Source: Rhizobiaceae bacterium (GTDB lineage Bacteria > Pseudomonadota > Alphaproteobacteria > Rhizobiales > Rhizobiaceae). From it: DNA of 64,000 nucleotides. Each line of letters opens with the position of its first letter. The stretch's first letter is position 1. The position numbers and the translations under genes are program-made. The stretch lies in NCBI GenBank assembly GCA_029212415.1, contig JARGOF010000006.1, positions 51,818 to 115,817 of the forward strand. Direction: 5' to 3'. Below the pieces are notes generated by a model, which saw nothing but the letters and a program-made list of their open reading frames with translations, ran no database searches and was not told the DNA's origin. Shown one piece after another: positions 33,672-41,496 of the stretch.

Positions 33672-34577
33672 ATGACATCATTGTTGCAAAAGGTCATCCA
33701 CCTGGTTTTTGGTATTTCTGATCGCCTGGCCCCCGAATTTGCCGGACGGCTGGCTTTTCGCCTTTTCAGCACGACGCCGAAGCGCCGTGCAACAAGCGAA
33801 AAGGCGCGCCAGGTTCTCAAGGATGCTCAGCCTGCCATGGCGGGGGCGCGCCAGTTCATCCTGGCAATATCCAGGGGGGCTGTTTCTGCCCGTTATTTTG
33901 CTGCGCCGTCCGGGCAGGGCAGTGAGCTGGTGCTTGTCACCCATGGATGGGGATCGCGGACAGAGCACATGTTGCCCATTATCGAGGCTCTGCAGCGTTC
34001 CGGAAAGGCCGTCGTGGCGTTGGATTTGCCCGGCCATGGCCAATCGACAGGACGGCTTTTGAATATGGCTCTGGCCGTAGAGGCCGTGAATGCGGTATGG
34101 CGTCAGTTCGGGCCGATTTCAACGATGGTCGGTCATTCCTTTGGCGGTGCGGTGCTTGTCAATGCAGCCATGGGTTCCGTGCAAGGCGTGCCAGCCTGCA
34201 AGCCGGACAGGCTGGTTCTGATTTCAGCGCCCAACTCGCTTCCCGCGGTTTTTCAATGGTTTGCCGATTGGCTGGGCCTGCGCGAACAAAGCCGAAATGC
34301 GCTGTTCCGTCAGGTAGAGCAGGTGACCGGTCGGCCGCTGAAAGACTTTGTCGGGACAAATATGGTGAACAGGCTGAATATACCCACGCTCGTTGTCCAT
34401 GCACGTGAGGACCGGGAAGTGTCCGCGGCGAATGCGGAGGCTTTTTTGACGGCTGGCAAGCATGTTGAACTTGTGTGGGCCGATGGCTATGGTCACCGAC
34501 GTATCTTAAAGGCACCGGAGGTGGTTCAATCCATTGTTGGATTTGCCAATCGGCAATACGCAGAAAAGGCAGCCTGA
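33672..34577 (+). CDS. Alpha/beta hydrolase
   Basis: About 301 residues. An N-terminal stretch of about 80 residues lacks hydrolase similarity; the alpha/beta core begins near TVSARYFAAPSG-type sequence (VSARYFAAP). Nucleophile elbow GHSFGGA (Ser near 152), acid in VVHAREDREVSA, and His in DGYGHRRI near 277 are in place. Oxyanion hole residues are in THGWGSRTEHM. It is probably an esterase or thioesterase acting on small acyl compounds. The ATG at 33672 lies just beyond the MarR-operator repeats, so it is the likely target of that regulator. A PNPOx-like gene follows after 52 bases. Confidence 0.9.
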   Translation: MTSLLQKVIHLVFGISDRLAPEFAGRLAFRLFSTTPKRRATSEKARQVLKDAQPAMAGARQFILAISRGAVSARYFAAPSGQGSELVLVTHGWGSRTEHMLPIIEALQRSGKAVVALDLPGHGQSTGRLLNMALAVEAVNAVWRQFGPISTMVGHSFGGAVLVNAAMGSVQGVPACKPDRLVLISAPNSLPAVFQWFADWLGLREQSRNALFRQVEQVTGRPLKDFVGTNMVNRLNIPTLVVHAREDREVSAANAEAFLTAGKHVELVWADGYGHRRILKAPEVVQSIVGFANRQYAEKAA

Positions 34578-34629
34578 TTGGCGATGGATGTGCCAGGAGC
34601 CGGGAGCGAATTGCTGGAGAGCCCATTTA

Positions 34630-35241
34630 ATGACGATCGTTCAAAGTGTTGAGGAACTGGAAGTACTTTACGGCTCGCCGGGCGACACCTCATTGGAGAA
34701 AGTCGCTGAATATGTGACGGAGGCCTACGCCCGGATTATTGCAGAAGCTCCCTTTTGTGCCCTGGCCACGGTCGGCCCGGAGGGACTGGATTGTTCTCCA
34801 AGGGGGGACTTGAAAGGATTTGTGCGCATTCATGACAGCAAGACACTTTTGTTGCCTGACCGGCGCGGAAACAACCGGATTGATTCACTCAGGAACGTCA
34901 TTCGCGACCCGCGCGTTGCCCTGATGTTTCTGGTGCCTGGGTCAGGCAATGCATTGCGCGTCAACGGGCGTGCGCACATCAGTATTGACGCCGAATTGCT
35001 GAACAGTTTCAGCGTCAAGGGCAAGGCCCCGCGCAGCGTCATGGTCATTGCTATCACAGAAATCTATTTTCAATGTGCAAGGGCGCTGGTGCGCTCTGAT
35101 CTGTGGAATCCGGACAATCATGTTGATCCGAAAACATTGCCGACGCCAGGGGATATTCTGGCGTCGATGACGCAGGGCCGCATTGGTGGGAAGCCCTACG
35201 ATGATGCCTGGCAGGATCGCGCCGAAAACACCATGTGGTAA
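34630..35241 (+). CDS. Pyridoxamine 5'-phosphate oxidase-like FMN-binding protein
   Basis: About 203 residues with the split-barrel PNPOx fold, of the MSMEG_1061/TIGR04025 type. FCALATVGPEGLDCSPRGD (about 42-60) and LLLPDRRGNNRIDSLRNVIRDPRV bind FMN phosphate. The C-terminal half contains AITEIYFQCARALVRSDLW. Members are flavin or F420-type reductases of unknown substrate; genuine PNP oxidation is unlikely given the missing PNP motifs. Start ATG 34630; an earlier frame from 34534 overlaps the hydrolase stop. Same strand as the hydrolase, possibly in the MarR-controlled transcript. Confidence 0.87.
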   Translation: MTIVQSVEELEVLYGSPGDTSLEKVAEYVTEAYARIIAEAPFCALATVGPEGLDCSPRGDLKGFVRIHDSKTLLLPDRRGNNRIDSLRNVIRDPRVALMFLVPGSGNALRVNGRAHISIDAELLNSFSVKGKAPRSVMVIAITEIYFQCARALVRSDLWNPDNHVDPKTLPTPGDILASMTQGRIGGKPYDDAWQDRAENTMW

Positions 35242-35270
35242 TTATCGAATGCCGTCCGCCGGGCCACAGC

Positions 35271-35287
35271 CAGCGCTTTGGGCGCTG
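35271..35287. terminator. Hairpin between convergent PNPOx-like and L,D-transpeptidase genes
   Basis: CAGCGC-TTTGG-GCGCTG forms a 6-bp stem, and AGCCA...TGGCT at 35295-35310 a second weaker one, in the 67-base convergent gap. No T-run follows either, so an intrinsic terminator is only possible. Confidence 0.35.
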
Positions 35288-35308
35288 AGCTGTCAGCCAG
35301 TGTATTGG

Positions 35309-35923
35309 CTAATTGCGCACAACAACCCGTGTGCCGATGTCTACGCGCTCGTAAAGGTGCCGAACGTCATCATTGGCCATTCGGATGCATCCCGATGACA
35401 TGGCCTTGCCAATGGTCCAGGGCTGATTGGTGCCGTGGATGCGGTAGATCGTTGAGCCGATATAGATGGCGCGTGCACCCAGCGGGTTGTTCGGTCCGCC
35501 CTTCATGTAGGCCGGCAGTTTACGCCCCTTGGCAGCTTCGCGTCGGCGCATCACTTCAGGTGGTGTCCAGCCCGGCCATTCGGCTTTGCGGCTGACCTTG
35601 TTTTTACCGTTCCAGGTAAAGCCGTCACGTCCGACACCAACGCCGTATTTCATGGCCTTGCCATTGGCCATCACGTGGTAGAGCCGACGTTCTGACGTAT
35701 CGATGACGATCGTGCCTGCCGGATAGTTTTCCTTCATGCGGACCACACGGCGTGGAATGGGCGACTTGTCGGATCTGTGTTTTCCATTCATGTAGCCTGG
35801 TGACGGGGGGAAAAGGATTTGCAGCAGTGTCTTGCGGTCGTTGTCACGCTCGGCATGCGCCGGCGCGCCAAGCGAAAGCACGGCAAAACATGCCGTGATA
35901 AATGCGATGATGATTGTTTTCAT
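35309..35923 (-). CDS. YkuD L,D-transpeptidase (ErfK/YbiS/YcfS family)
   Basis: About 204 residues. A Sec signal peptide (MKTIIIAFITACFAVLSLG, cut after PAHA) is at the N-terminus, so the start is ATG 35923; the open frame to 35956 is unlikely. The YkuD domain occupies the rest: TIVIDTSERRLYHVMANG, YGVGVGRDGFTWNG, then the catalytic HGTNQPWTIGKAMSSGCIRM motif with the nucleophilic Cys. It makes 3-3 cross-links in peptidoglycan or tethers lipoproteins/beta-barrels to it. No LysM or PG-binding domain. A second, larger L,D-transpeptidase is at 45737-48040. Confidence 0.94.
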   Translation of the reverse strand: MKTIIIAFITACFAVLSLGAPAHAERDNDRKTLLQILFPPSPGYMNGKHRSDKSPIPRRVVRMKENYPAGTIVIDTSERRLYHVMANGKAMKYGVGVGRDGFTWNGKNKVSRKAEWPGWTPPEVMRRREAAKGRKLPAYMKGGPNNPLGARAIYIGSTIYRIHGTNQPWTIGKAMSSGCIRMANDDVRHLYERVDIGTRVVVRN

Positions 35924-36041
35924 TTTGATGTCTATCCGTGATTGCCTGGTTTTCATTCAAGGCTGCCAATACTCGAATCACCCTTCGACAGCGCGGTACA
36001 TGATAGATTAAGAAACCTTTCCATAATCTTGTACCAGTTTT

Positions 36042-37109
36042 TCATGACACGGCGTTCCATGCAATCCAGCGCCCGTGAAAATCGACTCGCCCCAATTGCT
36101 CATCCATGCCACCCGGCCAGGAGCGAAGCCGCAAGGCAGCGCCTCGGTGCTGATTATCGGCTTCCATTCCCAGCACAAACAATGGTGCATCGTCACAGGA
36201 TTTGGCGCCGGCATTCTCGATGATCTTCCGGCCCGCCTGCTTGTCCCTTTCGTCGAGGTATTGCCATGCAATCGTGTGGTAGATGACATGGGCCTTGCCC
36301 GGGCGTGGCGTTTTCAGACGTATGTCCAGCCATTGGACGGCATCACAGGCATCAACAGTAAATGGGGTTTGTTTGGCAAGAAACAGCGCCGCGCGCAGGC
36401 GCTCCAGCCTGTCAGGCTGATCAGGCCAGACATAGGAGAGCAAACGTGCCCGGTCGCCGGCATCTGCAAGATCAAAGGGGGACAGATCGCAGCCGCGCCG
36501 CTCTTCGATCGTGAAGGCGGCGGGCGGCGGCACCGGGCCCGTCCAATCGGGTTCAAGGTGAACCGGGGCAGCCGTTTTTCCGAAGGTAATCGGGCCAAAC
36601 CGGTAGCTGAATTGATCAAGCAGCAGGTTCAATCCGGCACTGGCGCCGACTTCCGACAGCACGAAAGGCAGATCTGTCTTGCGCGCAATGTGGTTCAATC
36701 CGGCATAGATTGCAGCGGCGCGGCGGATTTCGTTTGTCTGAGGTGGGCTTTGCAGGCGTGCGCAGATGCGTCGCTGATGGCGATCAATCGCCCGGCACAG
36801 GATCGGATGCAGATCCTTTGGTGTCATGCCATGGCTGTGGGGAGGGTAGGCTTTCGCCAGTTCTTCGTCAGATCGGGTGATGACCAATTCGTGCAGTGCG
36901 CCGCATAGCCGCAAAGGCACAGAATCACCCTGGCTGGAAGGGTCTCCCGGCCAGCCGGCAATGGTCTGGCGCACTGTGGAATCGGGTAGCCCCAGTTCGC
37001 CAATGGACTGGCAAACCAGTGCTGTGAAGTCGGACCCAAGCGCTCGGCAGGCCTGCTGTTGCCGCTCAAAGGCCGTAACAAGAGCCGGTGGCAGCAGGTC
37101 AGTCATCAT
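36042..37109 (-). CDS. DUF2332 family protein
   Basis: About 355 residues of DUF2332: [20 protein letters not shown] at the start, [36 protein letters not shown] about 130-165 (Gly/Ala/Ser cluster like a Rossmann or methyltransferase motif I), and [16 protein letters not shown] near 280. No signal peptide or TM. The family is unassigned; the glycine motif hints at SAM or nucleotide binding but this is speculative. Its start overlaps the stop of the class I fumarase gene by four bases (ATGA), so translation is coupled. The second ATG (37106) is an alternative start. Confidence 0.87.
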   Translation of the reverse strand: MMTDLLPPALVTAFERQQQACRALGSDFTALVCQSIGELGLPDSTVRQTIAGWPGDPSSQGDSVPLRLCGALHELVITRSDEELAKAYPPHSHGMTPKDLHPILCRAIDRHQRRICARLQSPPQTNEIRRAAAIYAGLNHIARKTDLPFVLSEVGASAGLNLLLDQFSYRFGPITFGKTAAPVHLEPDWTGPVPPPAAFTIEERRGCDLSPFDLADAGDRARLLSYVWPDQPDRLERLRAALFLAKQTPFTVDACDAVQWLDIRLKTPRPGKAHVIYHTIAWQYLDERDKQAGRKIIENAGAKSCDDAPLFVLGMEADNQHRGAALRLRSWPGGMDEQLGRVDFHGRWIAWNAVS

Positions 37110-38725
37110 CCCAGATTGAACTCCTGGAAAAAGTCGTTGCCCTTGTCATCGATGACGATGAATGCCGGGAAGTCTTCCACTTCGATTTTCCAGATGGCTT
37201 CCATGCCGAGTTCCGGATACTCGAGCACTTCGACTTTTCGAATGCAATCCTTTGCCAGACGGGCTGCGGGACCGCCAATGGATCCAAGATAGAAACCGCC
37301 ATGGCGGGCACAGGCTTCGCGCACACTTCTGGAACGATTGCCCTTGGCCAGCATGACCATGGATCCGCCAAATGACTGGAACTGGTCGACGAAACTGTCC
37401 ATGCGGCCGGCGGTTGTTGGCCCGAAAGAGCCGGAAGCATAGCCTTCCGGCGTCTTTGCCGGACCGGCATAATAGACCGGATGGTCCTTGAAATATTCCG
37501 GCATGTCTTCGCCGGCTTCCAGCCGCGCCCGGATTTTCGCATGCGCCAAATCGCGCGCCACGATGATCGTGCCATTGAGGGAAAGGCGAGTCTTTACCGG
37601 GTGTTTGCTCAATTCCTTGAGAATTTGATTCATCGGCTGGTTCAGATCGATATGGACCACACCTTCTTCCAGCTTGCTTTCGTCGATTTCCGGCATGTAT
37701 TTGACCGGATTGGCTTCCAGTTCTTCAAGGAAAATGCCGTCCCGGGTGATCTTCCCCTTGGCCTGCCGGTCTGCGGAACAGGAAACACCAAGCCCGATGG
37801 GAAGCGATGCGCCATGGCGCGGCAGTCTGATAACCCGCACGTCGTGGCAGAAATATTTGCCGCCGAACTGGGCGCCAATGCCCATTTGCTGCGTCAATTT
37901 GTGAACTTCGGCTTCCATCTCCAGGTCCCGGAAGGCATGGCCGTCTTCAGAGCCGGAGGTCGGCAATTCGTCCAGATATTTTGTCGAGGCCAATTTGACC
38001 GTTTTGAGGGTCATTTCAGCCGATGTGCCGCCGATGACAATTGCCAGGTGGTAGGGCGGACATGCGGCGGTTCCAAGTGTCAGGATCTTTTCCTTGAGGA
38101 ATTCGATCATGCGGTCATGGGTCAAAAGGGACGGGGTGCCCTGATATAGAAAGGTCTTGTTGGCCGAGCCGCCGCCCTTGGCGACAAACAGGAAATTGTA
38201 GGAATCCTCGCCTTCCTGGTAGATGTCGATCTGCGCCGGAAGGTTGTTGCGTGTGTTCTTTTCTTCAAACATCGCAATGGGGGCGAGCTGGGAATAGCGC
38301 AGGTTCTTTTTTTCATAGGCGTCTTGCACGCCCTTGGCCATGGCGCTGCTGTCGCCACCTTCAGTCCACACCCGGCGGCCCTTCTTGGCCATGATGATGG
38401 CCGTTCCCGTATCCTGGCACATGGGCAGAACACCGCCTGCGGCGATATTGGCATTTTTCAAAAGATCATAAGCGACGAAACGATCATTGTCCGTTGCTTC
38501 GGGATCATCAAGAATGGCGGCAAGCTGCTTGAGGTGGTTGGGGCGCAGCAGATGGTTGATGTCGGCAAATGCGGCTTCAGTCAGCAATCTTATGCCTTCC
38601 GGATCGACCGTCAGGACATCTTCACCGCGGAAGCTGTCAACGGCGACATAATCGGAACTGAGCTGTTTGTAGGGCGTTTGATCTGCTTCGAGCGGGAACA
38701 GCCCCTTGTTACGCATATCGGACAT
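37106..38725 (-). CDS. fumA: Class I fumarate hydratase ([4Fe-4S])
   Basis: Class I fumarase interconverts fumarate and L-malate using an oxygen-sensitive [4Fe-4S] cluster. About 539 residues, the usual length. [14 protein letters not shown] (first cluster Cys), [22 protein letters not shown] and [18 protein letters not shown] carry the likely Cys ligands; the C-terminal [13 protein letters not shown]-type segment is present ([15 protein letters not shown]). Start ATG 38725 (MSDMRNKG); the open frame upstream to 38827 has no family match. The window also holds the class II, iron-free enzyme FumC (61040-62425), so the organism can hydrate fumarate under both iron-poor/oxidative and normal conditions. 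Confidence 0.95.
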   Translation of the reverse strand: MSDMRNKGLFPLEADQTPYKQLSSDYVAVDSFRGEDVLTVDPEGIRLLTEAAFADINHLLRPNHLKQLAAILDDPEATDNDRFVAYDLLKNANIAAGGVLPMCQDTGTAIIMAKKGRRVWTEGGDSSAMAKGVQDAYEKKNLRYSQLAPIAMFEEKNTRNNLPAQIDIYQEGEDSYNFLFVAKGGGSANKTFLYQGTPSLLTHDRMIEFLKEKILTLGTAACPPYHLAIVIGGTSAEMTLKTVKLASTKYLDELPTSGSEDGHAFRDLEMEAEVHKLTQQMGIGAQFGGKYFCHDVRVIRLPRHGASLPIGLGVSCSADRQAKGKITRDGIFLEELEANPVKYMPEIDESKLEEGVVHIDLNQPMNQILKELSKHPVKTRLSLNGTIIVARDLAHAKIRARLEAGEDMPEYFKDHPVYYAGPAKTPEGYASGSFGPTTAGRMDSFVDQFQSFGGSMVMLAKGNRSRSVREACARHGGFYLGSIGGPAARLAKDCIRKVEVLEYPELGMEAIWKIEVEDFPAFIVIDDKGNDFFQEFNLG

Positions 38726-38825
38726 GGATGACACCTTTCGTGGGATGGCAGCGAACGTGGCCGGGTGTAATGCGAACGGCGTTTCATTGCAATCGGGGCA
38801 ATGGAGCGAATGGTGCACCCGCAAC

Positions 38826-38862
38826 AAAAAGCCGGGCGCTGGCCTGTGCAGCGCCCGGCTTT
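38826..38862 (-). terminator. Intrinsic terminator after TPR protein gene
   Basis: A perfect 13-bp stem AAAGCCGGGCGCT / AGCGCCCGGCTTT with a 9-base loop continues into TTTTT on the minus strand (complement of 38826-38830). It lies 18 bases past the TPR gene stop and about 100 bases upstream of the fumarase start, separating the two transcription units. Confidence 0.9.
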
Positions 38863-38880
38863 AATGCATCAATCAGCCAA

Positions 38881-39420
38881 TCAGCTGTTTTGCTTTTTCA
38901 CATATTCGGCGATCTGCCCTGCCAGATCGGTATATTCGCTGCATCCGCGGCTCTTGCAAAGGCGCTTGATTTCCACGAGTTGCGCCAGCGCTCCATCCAG
39001 ATCACCCTGCTGCAACAGGGCTTCTCCAAGATATTCCCTGACGAGCGTATATTCCGGGTCAAGCGCCAAAGCCTGGCGGTAATATTCAAGGCCGATTTCA
39101 ATGCGGCCAAGCTTGCGATTGGCATAACCGAGATAGTTCAAGACGCGTTTGTCATTGTCTGCGGAAGCAAGGCTCAAGACCTTTATGGCTTCCTCATAGC
39201 GTTCTGCCAATGCAAGATCGCGACCGGCCTCATAGAGACTGTCCTGATCAAGGCTTGAGCTTTGTTTGACACATTTTTTCGTTTTCTTGTCCCATACCAT
39301 GCCGCTTTTACAGGTGTTTGCATTGGTCGTTGAGCCTCCGTCCCCAGCAGCCAGAACAGGCGTTGCCAGAACCATGCCTGCCGATACCAGCAGTATGAAT
39401 AGTTTGCTCTCAGCCTTCAT
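38881..39420 (-). CDS. Secreted tetratricopeptide-repeat protein
   Basis: About 179 residues. Signal peptide KAESKLFILLVSAGMVLATPVLA at the N-terminus, then a Cys motif (TCKSGMVWDKKTKKCVKQ, two Cys) and at least two TPR units: DSLYEAGRDLALAERYEEAI, RVLNYLGYANRKLGRIEIGLEYYRQALALDPEY and LVREYLGEALLQQGDLDGALAQL. A last Cys pair (LCKSRGCSEY) may form a disulfide. Periplasmic protein-protein interaction is likely, partner unknown. Start ATG 39420; open frame upstream to 39510 is not coding. Terminated by a strong hairpin. Confidence 0.88.
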   Translation of the reverse strand: MKAESKLFILLVSAGMVLATPVLAAGDGGSTTNANTCKSGMVWDKKTKKCVKQSSSLDQDSLYEAGRDLALAERYEEAIKVLSLASADNDKRVLNYLGYANRKLGRIEIGLEYYRQALALDPEYTLVREYLGEALLQQGDLDGALAQLVEIKRLCKSRGCSEYTDLAGQIAEYVKKQNS

Positions 39421-39657
39421 GAGTGTTCCTCTTGTCAGTTGGCAATGATCGTCAGCATACACGCAAATCAGCCAGATGCAGTTCACGATCTGATGAGTGT
39501 AGGCAGCCAATGAAACCGGAATATGGCCAGTTGTGGAATATTCGTGCCCGAATTGCCGAAAACAGAATACGGGCGCAAGAGACGGGGTGCCCGCAAATGC
39601 AAAGGATCACAATATGCCATCATCGATAATGTGATATGAGCATAGAGGAACCGGGTG

Positions 39658-40734
39658 ATGTTGATGATTTCAGATGCGGCCAGCGTGTTGCCAATGACTG
39701 AGGACGAATGCTGGAAGGCGGTTGAACAGCGCGATAGGCGTGCTGACGATCAGTTTGTTTTCGCCGTCAAGACAACGGGTGTCTATTGCCGTCCCTCCTG
39801 CTCATCGCGCCGGGCGCTGAGAAAAAACGTGTCGTTTTTTGCAGCAGGCTCGGATGCCGAGCGGGCAGGGTTTCGGCCCTGCAAGCGCTGCAGGCCTGAG
39901 CAGCAATCAGCCGCCGACAGGCAGGCCGAACTGGTGGCCGCCGCCTGCCGGATGATCGAGAACAGCGAAGAGCCGCCCAGCCTGGAGGCTCTGGCCAGCA
40001 AGGTCGGGGTTAGTCGGTTTCATTTTCATCGTCTGTTCAAGCGGGTGACCGGCATAACACCAAAAGCCTATGCGGCGGCCTGTCGCGCTGCGCGGCTGCG
40101 CGGTGAACTCGGCAGAGGCGGGTCAGTGACAGCGGCCATTTATGATGCGGGCTATAACGCCAGCAGCCGGTTCTATGAGGAATCGGACAGGCGGTTGGGC
40201 ATGCGCCCCACGCAATATCGTGATGGCGGACGCGATGCGACGATCAGATTTGCGGTCGGCGAGTGCACGCTCGGCAGTATTCTGGTGGCGGCAACGCAAA
40301 GGGGCGTGTGTGCGATCAATTTTGCAGACGACCCGGACGACCTGTTAAAACTGTTGCAGGACCAGTTTCCCCATGCAGAACTGATCGGTGGTGACCCTGC
40401 GTTTGAAACACTTGCTGCGACCGTTATTGGCCACATTGAGGCACCGAAAGGCACTCTCGACCTGCCGCTCGACATTCAGGGTACCGCCTTTCAGCAAAGG
40501 GTCTGGGAGGCTCTGCTCAAGGTGCCGACGGGACAAACGGCCAGCTACACGGATATCGCCTGCGCAATCGGGCAGCCCAAAGCCGTTCGTGCGGTGGCGC
40601 AGGCCTGCGGCGCCAATCGGATTGCGGTGGCCATACCCTGCCACCGGGTCATTCGCACCGATGGCAGTCTGTCCGGCTACCGGTGGGGGATCGAGCGCAA
40701 GCAGGAACTGCTCAGCCGGGAGGCATCGTCATGA
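39658..40734 (+). CDS. ada: Ada: methylphosphotriester/O6-methylguanine methyltransferase and regulator
   Basis: About 358 residues. The N-terminal Ada zinc domain (FVFAVKTTGVYCRPSCSSRR, with Cys pairs YCRPSC and PCKRC) accepts methyl from phosphotriesters and becomes an activator. An AraC-type HTH follows (GVSRFHFHRLFKRVTG). The C-terminal MGMT domain has AIPCHRVIRTDG with the acceptor Cys and YRWGIERKQELL. Thus the full E. coli-like adaptive response sensor is present. The start is ATG 39658 or the GTG three bases earlier, both after AGAGGA. It overlaps the 2OG-Fe(II) oxygenase gene by 4 bases, as ada does with alkB in enteric bacteria. Confidence 0.96.
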   Translation: MLMISDAASVLPMTEDECWKAVEQRDRRADDQFVFAVKTTGVYCRPSCSSRRALRKNVSFFAAGSDAERAGFRPCKRCRPEQQSAADRQAELVAAACRMIENSEEPPSLEALASKVGVSRFHFHRLFKRVTGITPKAYAAACRAARLRGELGRGGSVTAAIYDAGYNASSRFYEESDRRLGMRPTQYRDGGRDATIRFAVGECTLGSILVAATQRGVCAINFADDPDDLLKLLQDQFPHAELIGGDPAFETLAATVIGHIEAPKGTLDLPLDIQGTAFQQRVWEALLKVPTGQTASYTDIACAIGQPKAVRAVAQACGANRIAVAIPCHRVIRTDGSLSGYRWGIERKQELLSREASS

Positions 40735-41480
40735 CGGGCCAGGCGCAGAGGACTGACGTGCAGCCACCAATGGCTGCGCCGGAACAGTCAATGGTCGACC
40801 TCGATTGGAATGCCATCGCCGCTGATCTGAATGCAACGGGGCAAGCCACGATTGGCCCGGTGCTCTCAGTTGAGGAATGCAATTTATTGATTGAGGCCTA
40901 TGACCAGCAGGCATTCTTCCGCAGCCGTGTCGTCATGGCGCGTCACGGTTTTGGACGCGGCGAGTACCAATATTTCAACTATCCCTTGCCCGATCTGATT
41001 GCCACTTTGCGGCACGCCTTCTATCCCCATCTTGCTGCAATCGCCAATCAGTGGCTGGAGATGACGGGCCGGGAGGGTGCCTATCCGGCGGATCATGCGG
41101 ACTATCTGCGGCAATGTCACGAAGCCGGCCAGTGCCTGCCGACTCCGCTGATGCTGAAATATCAGGCCGGGGACTATAATTGCCTTCATCAGGATATCTA
41201 TGGCGACCACCTGTTTCCTCTGCAGATTGCGATTTTGCTCTCAGACCCTGCAAGGGATTTTACCGGCGGCGAATTTGTCCTGACGGAGCAGCGTCCACGC
41301 ATGCAGTCCCGGGCCGAGGTTGTAGCGCTTGCGCGGGGGCAGGCGGTCATCTTCCCGGTCAACGAGCGTCCGGTTCGCGGCACCCGTGGCATCTACCGGG
41401 TGCGCATGCGTCATGGGGTCAGCCGGGTACGCAGCGGCCAGCGGCATGTGCTCGGTCTGATTTTTCATGATGCGCGCTGA
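40731..41480 (+). CDS. 2OG-Fe(II) oxygenase coupled to ada
   Basis: About 249 residues. The double-stranded beta-helix oxygenase core has the Fe ligand set H-x-D in CLHQDIYGDH, a distal His in MRHGVSRVRSGQRH, and the 2OG-binding Arg in RSGQRHVLGL. DFTGGEFVLTEQRPR and ARGQAVIFPVNERPVRG are the usual 2OG-Fe(II) dioxygenase linkers, closer to the prolyl-4-hydroxylase/YbiX type than to classical AlkB. As its ATG (40731) overlaps the ada stop, it is likely co-induced by methylation damage and could do oxidative demethylation. This role is inferred from context; the sequence lacks an AlkB nucleotide-recognition lid that I can identify. Confidence 0.88.
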   Translation: MTGQAQRTDVQPPMAAPEQSMVDLDWNAIAADLNATGQATIGPVLSVEECNLLIEAYDQQAFFRSRVVMARHGFGRGEYQYFNYPLPDLIATLRHAFYPHLAAIANQWLEMTGREGAYPADHADYLRQCHEAGQCLPTPLMLKYQAGDYNCLHQDIYGDHLFPLQIAILLSDPARDFTGGEFVLTEQRPRMQSRAEVVALARGQAVIFPVNERPVRGTRGIYRVRMRHGVSRVRSGQRHVLGLIFHDAR

Positions 41481-41496
41481 CAGCTATTGGAAGTCC

